Below are positions 1 through 4,024 of a DNA stretch of 5,290 nucleotides, piece by piece. Source of the stretch: CAIXDB01 sp038327915 (GTDB lineage: Bacteria; Patescibacteriota; Minisyncoccia; Phycocordibacterales; DATDWN01); NCBI GenBank assembly GCA_038327915.1, contig JBBQLO010000041.1:1-5290 (forward strand). The letters run 5' to 3'. The notes below the pieces were generated by a model. It did no database searches, was not told the origin of the DNA, and saw only the letters and a list, made by a program, of their open reading frames with translations. Every line of letters starts with the position of its first letter. The first letter of the stretch is position 1. A program made the position numbers and the translations under genes.

Positions 1-2
1 TT

Positions 3-128
3 AGTACCGTCAGTGAGGAAGAGATGGATGAGATCCATTCCTTTCTCAATGACCGACCGAGAGAGTGTATTGCGTGGAGGACTGCGAACCAGTATTATGT
101 AGAATCAACTGTCCTACTTGAGGGGTAG
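3..128 (+). CDS. IS30-type transposase, C-terminal end (partial)
   Basis: The frame enters from the left window edge and runs 41 codons to TAG at 126-128. It contains FLNDRPRECIAWRTANQYY, which matches the conserved C-terminal end of IS30-family DDE transposases, where an (L/I)NxRPRKxLxxRTPxEVF pattern is expected. The third DDE glutamate normally lies just upstream of this motif and is outside the window. In IS30-type elements the protein catalyses DNA cleavage and strand transfer of the insertion sequence. Whether the rest of the gene is intact cannot be seen. The RTP proline is replaced by Ala (RTANQ), a small departure from the consensus. No clear IS30 terminal inverted repeat could be recognised after the stop, so the right end of the element is not defined. 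The family call rests on this short motif only. Confidence 0.6.
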   Translation, partial: STVSEEEMDEIHSFLNDRPRECIAWRTANQYYVESTVLLEG

Positions 129-194
129 CGGGAGGTTCTTGTTCTGTGTCAGATGAAATCACAAAAGAGTATAAAAGTCAAATTTAAAAAAACA

Positions 195-222
195 AAAAAA
201 GACCTAATATTAGGCTTTGTTT
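195..222. terminator. Bidirectional rho-independent terminator
   Basis: A palindrome CCTAATATTAGG (203-214) is extended by AAAG/CTTT flanks, with one bulged A. It is bordered by an A-run on the left and CTTTGTTT on the right. Read on the minus strand the hairpin is followed by a long T-rich tract, which fits the end of the minus gene stopping at 243. Read on the plus strand it can end the transposase transcript. The stem is AT-rich and therefore weak. Confidence 0.6.
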
Positions 223-242
223 GAGAATAGAAAAAGATATAG

Positions 243-575
243 TTAATCAACAAACTCTGTCACTTTTCTAGATAATCTTTCTTTCTCTTCAGTTTCACTA
301 CTGGGAGTACTTTTTATTTCTTTAAAGAGTGAAATAATATCTAGGGCTTTTGATATTGCAAGGTCAGACCACAAGGAGTTAATATTGTATCCACCATTAT
401 CCAAACCTTTGTCTACCCATTTTTAATCAAGAGGAGACAGTAAAAGAAAAGCCTCCGCTACTGTAGGATTAAGTTTAGTTATATTTTCAAGATTGTGCGT
501 TGTTTCAACTTTGCCAGCCTCAACTTTCCGGTTTGGAACTGGAACTTTTATTGGGTTTATTCCTTCTAATGACAT
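243..575 (-). pseudogene. Unknown small protein gene with an in-frame TAA at codon 51
   Basis: On the minus strand an ATG at 575-573 opens a frame of 50 codons beginning MSLEGINPIKVPVPNRK. A TAA follows at 425-423, and the same frame then runs 59 further sense codons to TAA at 245-243. Both halves look like one protein of about 110 residues: mixed hydrophilic composition, an acidic/basic C-terminal tail (SSETEEKERLSRK), and no frame shift at the junction. The TAA lies in LLLSPLD-stop-KWVDKGLDN and is one base from AAA, CAA or GAA. I do not recognise the family, and no signal peptide or membrane segment is visible. A promoter-like pair lies directly upstream and a terminator directly downstream, so the unit looks like a complete gene that took one nonsense mutation. 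Alternatives are a 50-residue protein that really ends there, stop-codon readthrough, or an assembly error. Confidence 0.5.
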
Positions 576-581
576 ACATAC

Positions 582-611
582 AATATATCATGCTAAAGAT
601 AATATATGCAA
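582..611 (-). promoter_or_regulatory. Possible promoter of the small unknown gene
   Basis: On the minus strand TTGCAT (611-606) and TATATT (587-582) are separated by 18 bases. The second box ends only 6 bases before the ATG at 575, so the mRNA would be almost leaderless. This agrees with the absence of a Shine-Dalgarno sequence. The region is AT-rich, so chance matches are possible. Confidence 0.35.
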
Positions 612-648
612 GCTTGTCACATTTCATTTTCGTAGTTTGCTTCGTCTG

Positions 649-730
649 TGGGCGAGGGGAGACTTGAACTCCCACGGCTTGCGCCACCAGTTCCTAAGAC
701 TGGCGTGTTTACCAATTACACCACTCGCCC
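649..730 (-). tRNA. tRNA-Leu (anticodon UAG)
   Basis: The minus strand folds into a complete class II tRNA of 82 bases. The acceptor stem is GGGCGAG/CTCGCCC. The D arm is GTG...CAC with TTGG in the loop. The anticodon stem is CCAGT/ACTGG around loop CTTAGGA, which gives anticodon UAG reading CUA and related leucine codons. The long variable arm TGGCGCAAGCCGT has its own GGC/GCC stem. The T stem is GGGAG/CTCCC with loop TTCAAGT. All stems pair without mismatch. The discriminator is A, as expected for leucine. CCA is not encoded (CAG follows), so the CCA-adding enzyme would be needed. No convincing promoter lies directly upstream, so it is probably co-transcribed with tRNA-Lys. Confidence 0.95.
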
Positions 731-913
731 AATATAAATGCGTTCTTGTGGTCACGGATATTTTTGACTCCGTCGATTCAAAAATATCCCCTCCGTACTC
801 GAGCGGTACACCTTTCTCATCTGAGTACAGATGCTCAAGGTCTTGCGAAGTGAGGTCACTCACTTCGCATCCCATCTCGGCTGTTTTGCCTGCTGACAAA
901 ATATGTCTCTGGC
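731..913. other. Hairpin-rich spacer between the two tRNA genes
   Basis: This interval contains three perfect inverted repeats. The first has 12-bp arms at 756-767 and 778-789 (GGATATTTTTGA and its complement) with a 10-base loop. The second has 6-bp arms at 818-823 and 828-833 with loop AGTA. The third has 11-bp arms at 844-854 and 859-869 (TGCGAAGTGAG and its complement) with loop GTCA. None is followed by a clear T-tract, so they do not look like ordinary terminators. They may be processing signals in a tRNA-Lys/tRNA-Leu transcript or remnants of repeat elements. Open frames crossing this interval also cross both tRNA genes and are not believed. Confidence 0.6.
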
Positions 914-967
914 GCGCACCAATTCTAAAAAATCTAAAGAAGTTTAGATTTTTTAGAATTGGTGCGC
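914..967. repeat. Perfect 25-bp palindrome overlapping the 3' end of tRNA-Lys
   Basis: Arms 914-938 and 943-967 are perfect reverse complements with loop GAAG. The right arm includes the last acceptor-stem bases and the CCA end of tRNA-Lys (GCGCACCA on the minus strand) plus 17 following bases. The left arm therefore carries an inverted duplicate of the tRNA tail. In a transcript this hairpin would compete with the acceptor stem of the tRNA. It could be a tRNA-processing or termination structure, or the trace of an integration or inverted duplication event at a tRNA 3' end. Confidence 0.85.
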
Positions 968-1035
968 CCATCAGGGATCGAACCTGAGACATTCTCCTTA
1001 AGAGGGAGCTACTCTACCAGCTGAGTTATGGGCGC
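960..1035 (-). tRNA. tRNA-Lys (anticodon CUU)
   Basis: The minus strand folds into a 76-base tRNA including an encoded CCA. The acceptor stem is GCGCCCA/TGGGCGC with discriminator A. The D arm is ACTC...GAGT with loop AGCTGGTA. The anticodon loop is CTCTTAA, giving anticodon CUU, which reads AAG lysine codons. The T arm is TCAGG/CCTGA around loop TTCGATC. The anticodon stem GCTCC/GGAGA has one mismatch at its outer pair (G27-A43) and is otherwise paired. The encoded CCA contrasts with the neighbouring tRNA-Leu, which lacks it. The 3' end is part of a 25-bp palindrome. Confidence 0.93.
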
Positions 1036-1058
1036 AAATAACTCTATATTTATAGCAT

Positions 1059-1087
1059 ATTGTACACATATTTTCTATTCCTTGCAA
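1059..1087 (-). promoter_or_regulatory. Promoter of the tRNA-Lys/tRNA-Leu unit
   Basis: On the minus strand TTGCAA (1087-1082) and TACAAT (1064-1059) are separated by exactly 17 bases and lie 24 bases before the tRNA-Lys 5' end. This fits a sigma-70-type promoter with a short leader. A TATAAAT nearer the tRNA is an alternative -10 box. Confidence 0.6.
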
Positions 1088-1139
1088 AAGAGGTCTTCTA
1101 ATAGACACTTTTTAAGTGTAACATTTTACTTCGTTAAAT

Positions 1140-1183
1140 TGGTGTATTTATTGTACCAAGCTCGAACCTATTTTTAAAATAAA
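1140..1183 (+). repeat. Diverged copy of the 44-bp repeat (copy 1)
   Basis: This copy matches the 44-bp repeat at 3446-3489 at 38 of 44 positions in the same orientation, and is therefore inverted relative to the copy at 3730-3773. It keeps the core TTATTGTACCAA. On the minus strand it retains the TACAAT box (1155-1150), but the upstream box has decayed to TTAAAA, so any promoter activity would be weaker and would point towards tRNA-Lys. Confidence 0.8.
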
Positions 1184-1328
1184 TAATTAGGAACATTCCG
1201 CTGGGGAAATGCCCTACGCGCGAGTACGCGTGTCCTCTTGCGAAGCAAGAGAGCGGAAAATGTGGCAATGTATCCCGCACACCACCGCAAATGTTCTGGG
1301 GGCTAGTGTGGTGGTGTGCGGGGAATGC
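1184..1328. other. Non-coding hairpin region left of the 104-bp repeat
   Basis: Two strong hairpins are visible. One has 7-bp arms at 1235-1241 and 1245-1251 (CTCTTGC and its complement) with a GAA loop. The other has 13-bp arms at 1274-1286 and 1310-1322 (CCCGCACACCACC and its complement) with a 23-base loop. GC content is well above the surrounding sequence. No credible gene is present; a 67-codon frame at 1209-1412 crosses these hairpins and part of the 104-bp repeat and is not believed. Confidence 0.6.
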
Positions 1329-1432
1329 AAATGCGGGACGCGAGCGAAGAATTTTGCGGATGAGGGGTCTGGGGGGGGATCAGCAAAATTCTCGCTTCGC
1401 GCACTTTCCTGATTTTTTTGGCGGGGCGGGCA
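1329..1432 (+). repeat. 104-bp inverted repeat, left arm
   Basis: This arm is the reverse complement of 3284-3387 with 3 mismatches in 104 bases and no gaps. It runs from AAATGCGGGACGCGAG to GGCGGGGCGGGCA. It contains an internal 10-bp hairpin (1348-1357 with 1383-1392, AGAATTTTGC and its complement) and a T-run near the inner end. Together with the right arm it brackets an 1851-bp interior holding the two-gene operon. The near-identity suggests recent duplication or continuing gene conversion. Confidence 0.95.
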
Positions 1433-1459
1433 TTAAGAAAAGAAACTACAAATATTGAA

Positions 1460-1478
1460 ATCTCGGCGAAGCCGAGAT
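1460..1478 (-). terminator. Hairpin terminator after the DUF5672 fusion gene
   Basis: Arms 1460-1467 and 1471-1478 (ATCTCGGC and its complement) pair perfectly around a 3-base loop. They lie 12 bases past the stop of the minus-strand gene. The following minus-strand sequence, TTTCAATATTTGTAG, is T-rich but not a clean U-tract, so this is a moderately supported terminator. Confidence 0.55.
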
Positions 1479-1489
1479 ACAAAACTTTA

Positions 1490-2878
1490 TTATTTCAAAT
1501 TTTCTTCTACAAGATTTAAAAAACTTTCAATTTCGTTAATCGTATTTTTTTGTTTATCGTTTACAATTTCGTAAATATTGCTGAGTATTTTTTTAAGATT
1601 ATCAAAACCATGATCTTTTGTTTCAATGTCTTTTAATTTAAATCCATATTTATTTACCAAATTATCATACTCTCGAAATACAGCATTTAATGGTTCAATT
1701 TCACCTCGTACAATTTTTTTGATTGTTCCAAAAATAAAACTAATAAAAAAATCAACTCTGTAATTTCTATCTACAATTATTTTTTGTGAATTTAAGCCAA
1801 GTTCACCATTTGGTAAATCTATATCACCAAAAAGTTTTTTACTATCTTGTGTTACAAAAGAAGTAGACTCTGGGCATAGACTATAATCCACTACAAAAAG
1901 TCCAACTTTAGTTTTATAAAGTACATTGGACTGAATACCACCTATCGGTGCATTTTGTGGAGGTTCAACAATGTGTACGACTTCTCCAATCTGATTATAA
2001 AATTCAAATCTATTTTTCAATACAGATTCAAAATCCTCGTCTTTAAAAGTAAACCATAAATCTATACCACTAAATTCGTCTGCGTCTTCTCGCGCAAGTG
2101 ATCCATGAATATGCCCTTCAATTGCAACGCTTTCAAAAACCTGTTTTATTTTTTCCAATCTTTTTCCTCTGACTTTTGAAATAAAATAATAAAATGGAAA
2201 ATTTGGATATTTGCCTTTTAACTCATCCATATTTTTACCGTAGCAACCATGAAAGCCAAACGGTTTTTCGTAATGACCGTAATCTTCTTGCACACTGAAT
2301 TTAATTGCAAGATCAACTGGTGCAAAAGTCATTCCTTGTTGTTCAAGCAAATCTCTATACCAAACACATAAAGATACATCCTCAGGATGAAATTTAGTTA
2401 TTTGATTTTTATTAACCATTCTCGTAGATAATTCTAAAAACTTTTTACTTCTTAGAGAAAAACCGCCATTGCCAACAACTAAAAACTGATCTGAATATTT
2501 AAAATCTGTTTTTGCCCAACTATCTTTTTTTGATATCGGGGCACCGATATAATCGTATTTGAGAAATTCAGGATTCCAGCTATCTGAATTTAAGATAAAG
2601 CCATCATATTGTACTAATAAGACGTAATCTGTCTCTACATATTTATTTAATTCTGCTATACAAAATCTAGATAGGTTTTCAATCGATCCAATATGGGGAA
2701 TTTTAACAAGTCGAGTATCCTCAGTGGGTAAAGATGTCAGTAATTTTACCGCACCAAATTCGATATCTTCTTGTGATATATTCATTGCTTTAATAAGCCG
2801 ATTGACATCTACACAATCAATACCTAAAAGTGTTACATTGGGGAGTTTAAGTTTAGGCATAAAATTAAATTTTTTCAA
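1490..2878 (-). CDS. DUF5672 glycosyltransferase-like / nucleotidyltransferase-fold fusion protein
   Basis: This 462-residue product has two parts. Residues about 12-235 match the DUF5672 glycosyltransferase-like family: LLVQYDGFIL (87-96), YDYIGAP (108-114), VGNGGFSLRS (135-144), HPEDVSLC (164-171) and FGFHG (207-211). Residues about 240-350 look like a nucleotidyltransferase fold with GSLAREDADEFSGIDLW (259-275) and a candidate later acid at D331 in FVVDYSL; the rest is helical. The usual SDID pair reads SGID, so one catalytic Asp is missing and activity is doubtful. No signal peptide or membrane segment is seen. The likely role is glycan or cell-surface modification in the cytoplasm (inference). 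The TTG start is chosen because it overlaps the stop of the upstream gene as TTGA, which suggests coupling; ATG at 2860 is an alternative. It ends in tandem TAA codons and lies inside the 104-bp repeats. Confidence 0.8.
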   Translation of the reverse strand: MKKFNFMPKLKLPNVTLLGIDCVDVNRLIKAMNISQEDIEFGAVKLLTSLPTEDTRLVKIPHIGSIENLSRFCIAELNKYVETDYVLLVQYDGFILNSDSWNPEFLKYDYIGAPISKKDSWAKTDFKYSDQFLVVGNGGFSLRSKKFLELSTRMVNKNQITKFHPEDVSLCVWYRDLLEQQGMTFAPVDLAIKFSVQEDYGHYEKPFGFHGCYGKNMDELKGKYPNFPFYYFISKVRGKRLEKIKQVFESVAIEGHIHGSLAREDADEFSGIDLWFTFKDEDFESVLKNRFEFYNQIGEVVHIVEPPQNAPIGGIQSNVLYKTKVGLFVVDYSLCPESTSFVTQDSKKLFGDIDLPNGELGLNSQKIIVDRNYRVDFFISFIFGTIKKIVRGEIEPLNAVFREYDNLVNKYGFKLKDIETKDHGFDNLKKILSNIYEIVNDKQKNTINEIESFLNLVEENLK

Positions 2879-3243
2879 GTATTTTTATAAAAATATCCTT
2901 TCCTTCTGTTTTCAAAATCTACTTCAGTTATTTCTTTTTTATCTGAATCTAGATTTTTGAGTGAGCAACCGAAAGCTACAGCTATTATTTCACAACCCAA
3001 ACAAATACCAATAATTTTTTTACTAGTATTTTTTATAAAATCAATTTCTGTTTTATAATCCTCACTATGATTTTTAACATAACTAACATTTGAGCCACTG
3101 GAAAAAATTATTGTGTCGAATTTGTTTGCGAAATCAGACGAAAATTCTTCTTTTGTGGAAACAGAAAAATTATAACTCTTTAGTAGAGTTTTTAATTCAA
3201 CCCAATCTTTTGTGTGATTCTTAACAAGAATAATTTTTTCAAC
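2875..3243 (-). pseudogene. Class I glutamine amidotransferase-like fragment
   Basis: The minus-strand frame from GTT at 3243 reads VEKIILVKNHTKDW and continues 122 codons to TGA at 2877-2875. The segment KKIIGICLGCEIIAVAFG has the nucleophile-elbow pattern GxCLG of class I glutamine amidotransferases (Cys at residue 81). The preceding IIFSSGS fits the usual oxyanion-region strand and loop. The family normally needs about 190 residues and a later His-Glu pair; the frame stops before these, so ammonia release from glutamine is not expected. There is also no normal start codon. An ATG at 3262-3260 lies one frame away, and loss of a single base in the A/T run after it would give M-I-K-N-F joined to this frame. 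The stop overlaps the TTG start of the downstream gene by the pattern TTGA, so the two form an operon. It is either a decayed gene or a short non-catalytic relative. Confidence 0.55.
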
Positions 3244-3283
3244 CGTAAAATTATTTTATCATTTTATGAGGTATTTTTCCAGT

Positions 3284-3387
3284 TGCCCGCCCCGCCAAAA
3301 AAATCAGGAAAGTGCGCGAAGCGAGAATTTTGCTGATTCCTCCCCAGACCCCTCATCCGCAAAATTCTTCACTCGCGTCCCGCATTT
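3284..3387 (-). repeat. 104-bp inverted repeat, right arm
   Basis: This is the reverse complement of 1329-1432, with 101 of 104 positions identical. It lies between the putative start of the amidotransferase-like gene and the promoter-like box at 3456-3483. A transcript driven from that box would pass through it. Within it, on the minus strand, a 10-bp hairpin is followed about 25 bases later by a T7 run, which could act as a weak attenuator. The 58 bases from 3388 to 3445 show nothing recognisable. Confidence 0.95.
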
Positions 3388-3445
3388 CAGCTTATTCAAA
3401 ACCGAGTCCACCGAATTGGCACTAGAATTCCGTTAAGTAAAATAC

Positions 3446-3489
3446 TGGTGTGTTTATTGTACCAAACTCGCACCTATTTCCAAAACAAA
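3446..3489 (+). repeat. 44-bp repeat, copy 2 (left terminal inverted repeat)
   Basis: It runs from TGGTGTGTTTATTGTACCAA to TTTCCAAAACAAA and is a perfect reverse complement of 3730-3773. Complementarity stops sharply at both sides (3445 against 3774, and 3490 against 3729). Confidence 0.95.
3456..3483 (-). promoter_or_regulatory. Promoter-like boxes pointing into the two-gene operon
   Basis: On the minus strand TTGGAA (3483-3478) and TACAAT (3461-3456) are separated by 16 bases inside copy 2 of the 44-bp repeat. This is the best promoter candidate upstream of the amidotransferase-like gene, about 200 bases away, and it lies outside the 104-bp inverted repeats. Activity is inferred from the match only. 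Confidence 0.4.
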
Positions 3490-3495
3490 TGATGT

Positions 3496-3512
3496 CGCAC
3501 GCTCCGCGTGCG
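3496..3512. repeat. 7-bp GC-rich hairpin
   Basis: CGCACGC (3496-3502) and GCGTGCG (3506-3512) pair perfectly around a TCC loop, just inside the left terminal repeat of the 328-bp element. Confidence 0.7.
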
Positions 3513-3545
3513 TGGTGACTTAAAACTGTCCTGTACGCTCGGAGA

Positions 3546-3700
3546 AAGCCCCACGCACTGGCGAGTACGCCAGCAACCCCGAAAGAAAAAACACTCCTTG
3601 CATTTCTGATTTGGCGGGGGTGAAGTTTCTTTTGAAAAAGGAAAGGGTGTTTTTCTTTCGGGGTTCTGCCCAAGAAGTTTCTGGGCAGTGCGTGGGGCTT
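3546..3700. other. Nested four-way-junction fold inside the 328-bp element
   Basis: The outer stem is AAGCCCCACGCACT (3546-3559) with its perfect complement at 3687-3700. Inside it, the left side carries a hairpin (3558-3563 with 3568-3573, loop AGTA). The right side carries a hairpin (3666-3672 with 3682-3688). Between them an inner stem joins 3575-3594 (AACCCCGAAAGAAAAA then CAC) to 3647-3665 with one bulged A. Outer stem, two side hairpins and inner stem together form a cross-shaped four-way junction if a few competing base pairs are shared out. This is visible directly as complementarity; whether it forms in DNA or RNA is unknown. Confidence 0.7.
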
Positions 3701-3729
3701 CAATACGGACTCGGCAAAACGAAAAATCC

Positions 3730-3773
3730 TTTGTTTTGGAAATAGGTGCGAGTTTGGTACAATAAACACACCA
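3730..3773 (-). repeat. 44-bp repeat, copy 3 (right terminal inverted repeat)
   Basis: This is the perfect inverted partner of 3446-3489. It is also inverted relative to the diverged copy at 1140-1183, so copies 1 and 3 bracket the entire 2634-bp middle region. Confidence 0.95.
3736..3763 (+). promoter_or_regulatory. Promoter-like boxes pointing towards the recombinase
   Basis: TTGGAA (3736-3741) and TACAAT (3758-3763) with 16-base spacing, the mirror image of the boxes in copy 2. Transcription would run right, but a hairpin and T-tract at 3867-3897 lie before the recombinase start. Confidence 0.4.
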
Positions 3774-3807
3774 AAATGGAACTTAGCGGTTGAGAACCAA
3801 CCAAGGA

Positions 3808-3832
3808 GTGGGCGTGCCCTAGGCACGCCCAC
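3808..3832. repeat. 11-bp GC-rich hairpin
   Basis: GTGGGCGTGCC (3808-3818) and its perfect complement (3822-3832) enclose the loop CTA. No T-run follows, so it is not a standard terminator. It lies 35 bases outside the 328-bp element. Confidence 0.75.
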
Positions 3833-3866
3833 ACTGTTTCGCCTGATTTTACAAACGAATTCGGAT

Positions 3867-3897
3867 TCCCGCCTTCGGCGGGACGGATTGTTTTTTT
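3867..3897 (+). terminator. Rho-independent terminator upstream of the recombinase
   Basis: TCCCGCC (3867-3873) and GGCGGGA (3877-3883) pair around TTC, effectively a C-UUCG-G capped stem. ACGGATTG and seven T residues (3891-3897) follow. It would stop transcripts entering from the 44-bp repeat promoter and insulate the recombinase. The short gap between stem and T-tract lowers confidence somewhat. Confidence 0.6.
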
Positions 3898-3948
3898 GCC
3901 AAGAAACAGGTGCGAAATCAGAAGCAATTTTGAATCATAGTATTTGCT

Positions 3949-3977
3949 TTGATACAAAAAGAATTTTTGTATATTTT
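3949..3977 (+). promoter_or_regulatory. Possible recombinase promoter overlapping a hairpin
   Basis: TTGATA (3949-3954) and TATTTT (3972-3977) are separated by 17 bases. A 9-bp palindrome ATACAAAAA-GAA-TTTTTGTAT (3952-3972) fills the spacer and could be an operator or a chance AT-rich repeat. No Shine-Dalgarno sequence precedes the ATG at 4025. Confidence 0.3.
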
Positions 3978-4024
3978 TTCTCGTACTATTTTCGCACACA
4001 TTATCAGTTAATTAACAAAAATAT

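Larger units (their letters stand above)
3446..3773. mobile_element. 328-bp non-coding element with 44-bp terminal inverted repeats
   Basis: The ends 3446-3489 and 3730-3773 are perfect 44-bp reverse complements. The interior has no credible gene but has nested complementarity, with lateral hairpins, between 3546 and 3700. The size, the perfect terminal repeats and the lack of coding capacity resemble a MITE-like non-autonomous element. No target-site duplication could be found at the borders (left flank ends TAAAATAC, right flank begins AAAATGG), so transposition is not demonstrated. A related end copy at 1140-1183 shows that the terminal sequence occurs elsewhere. Alternatives are a structured RNA gene or a divergent promoter module. 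Confidence 0.6.

Noticed and set aside
128..180. Right terminal inverted repeat of the IS30-type element
   Set aside because: No sequence here could be matched to an IS30 end without the left end of the element for comparison.
493..992. Open frames on both strands (493-987 plus, 624-992 minus)
   Set aside because: Both cross the tRNA-Leu gene, the hairpin spacer, the 25-bp palindrome and part of tRNA-Lys. The minus frame has a protein-looking stretch (EHLYSDEKGVPLEYGGD), but it starts inside tRNA-Lys and reads through tRNA-Leu, so it cannot be a real gene as it stands.
1209..1412. 67-codon plus-strand frame
   Set aside because: It lies over two hairpins and the left 104-bp repeat; composition is Cys/Arg/Gly-rich, typical of GC-rich non-coding sequence.
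2724..2960. 78-codon plus-strand frame
   Set aside because: It is antisense to the DUF5672 fusion gene and the amidotransferase-like fragment and has no recognisable motif.
1140..3773. CRISPR array
   Set aside because: The 44-bp repeat occurs only three times, in mixed orientation and with spacings of hundreds to thousands of bases; there are no regular spacers and no cas genes.
3446..3773. Target-site duplication or integron-type attC assignment
   Set aside because: The flanks share no direct repeat, and the typical attC core site motifs were not seen, so neither transposition nor integron membership can be claimed.
3422..3999. Minus-strand frames of 136 and 99 codons (3422-3832, 3700-3999)
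   Set aside because: Both are read through the inverted-repeat element and its hairpins; their sequence follows the palindromes and shows no domain.
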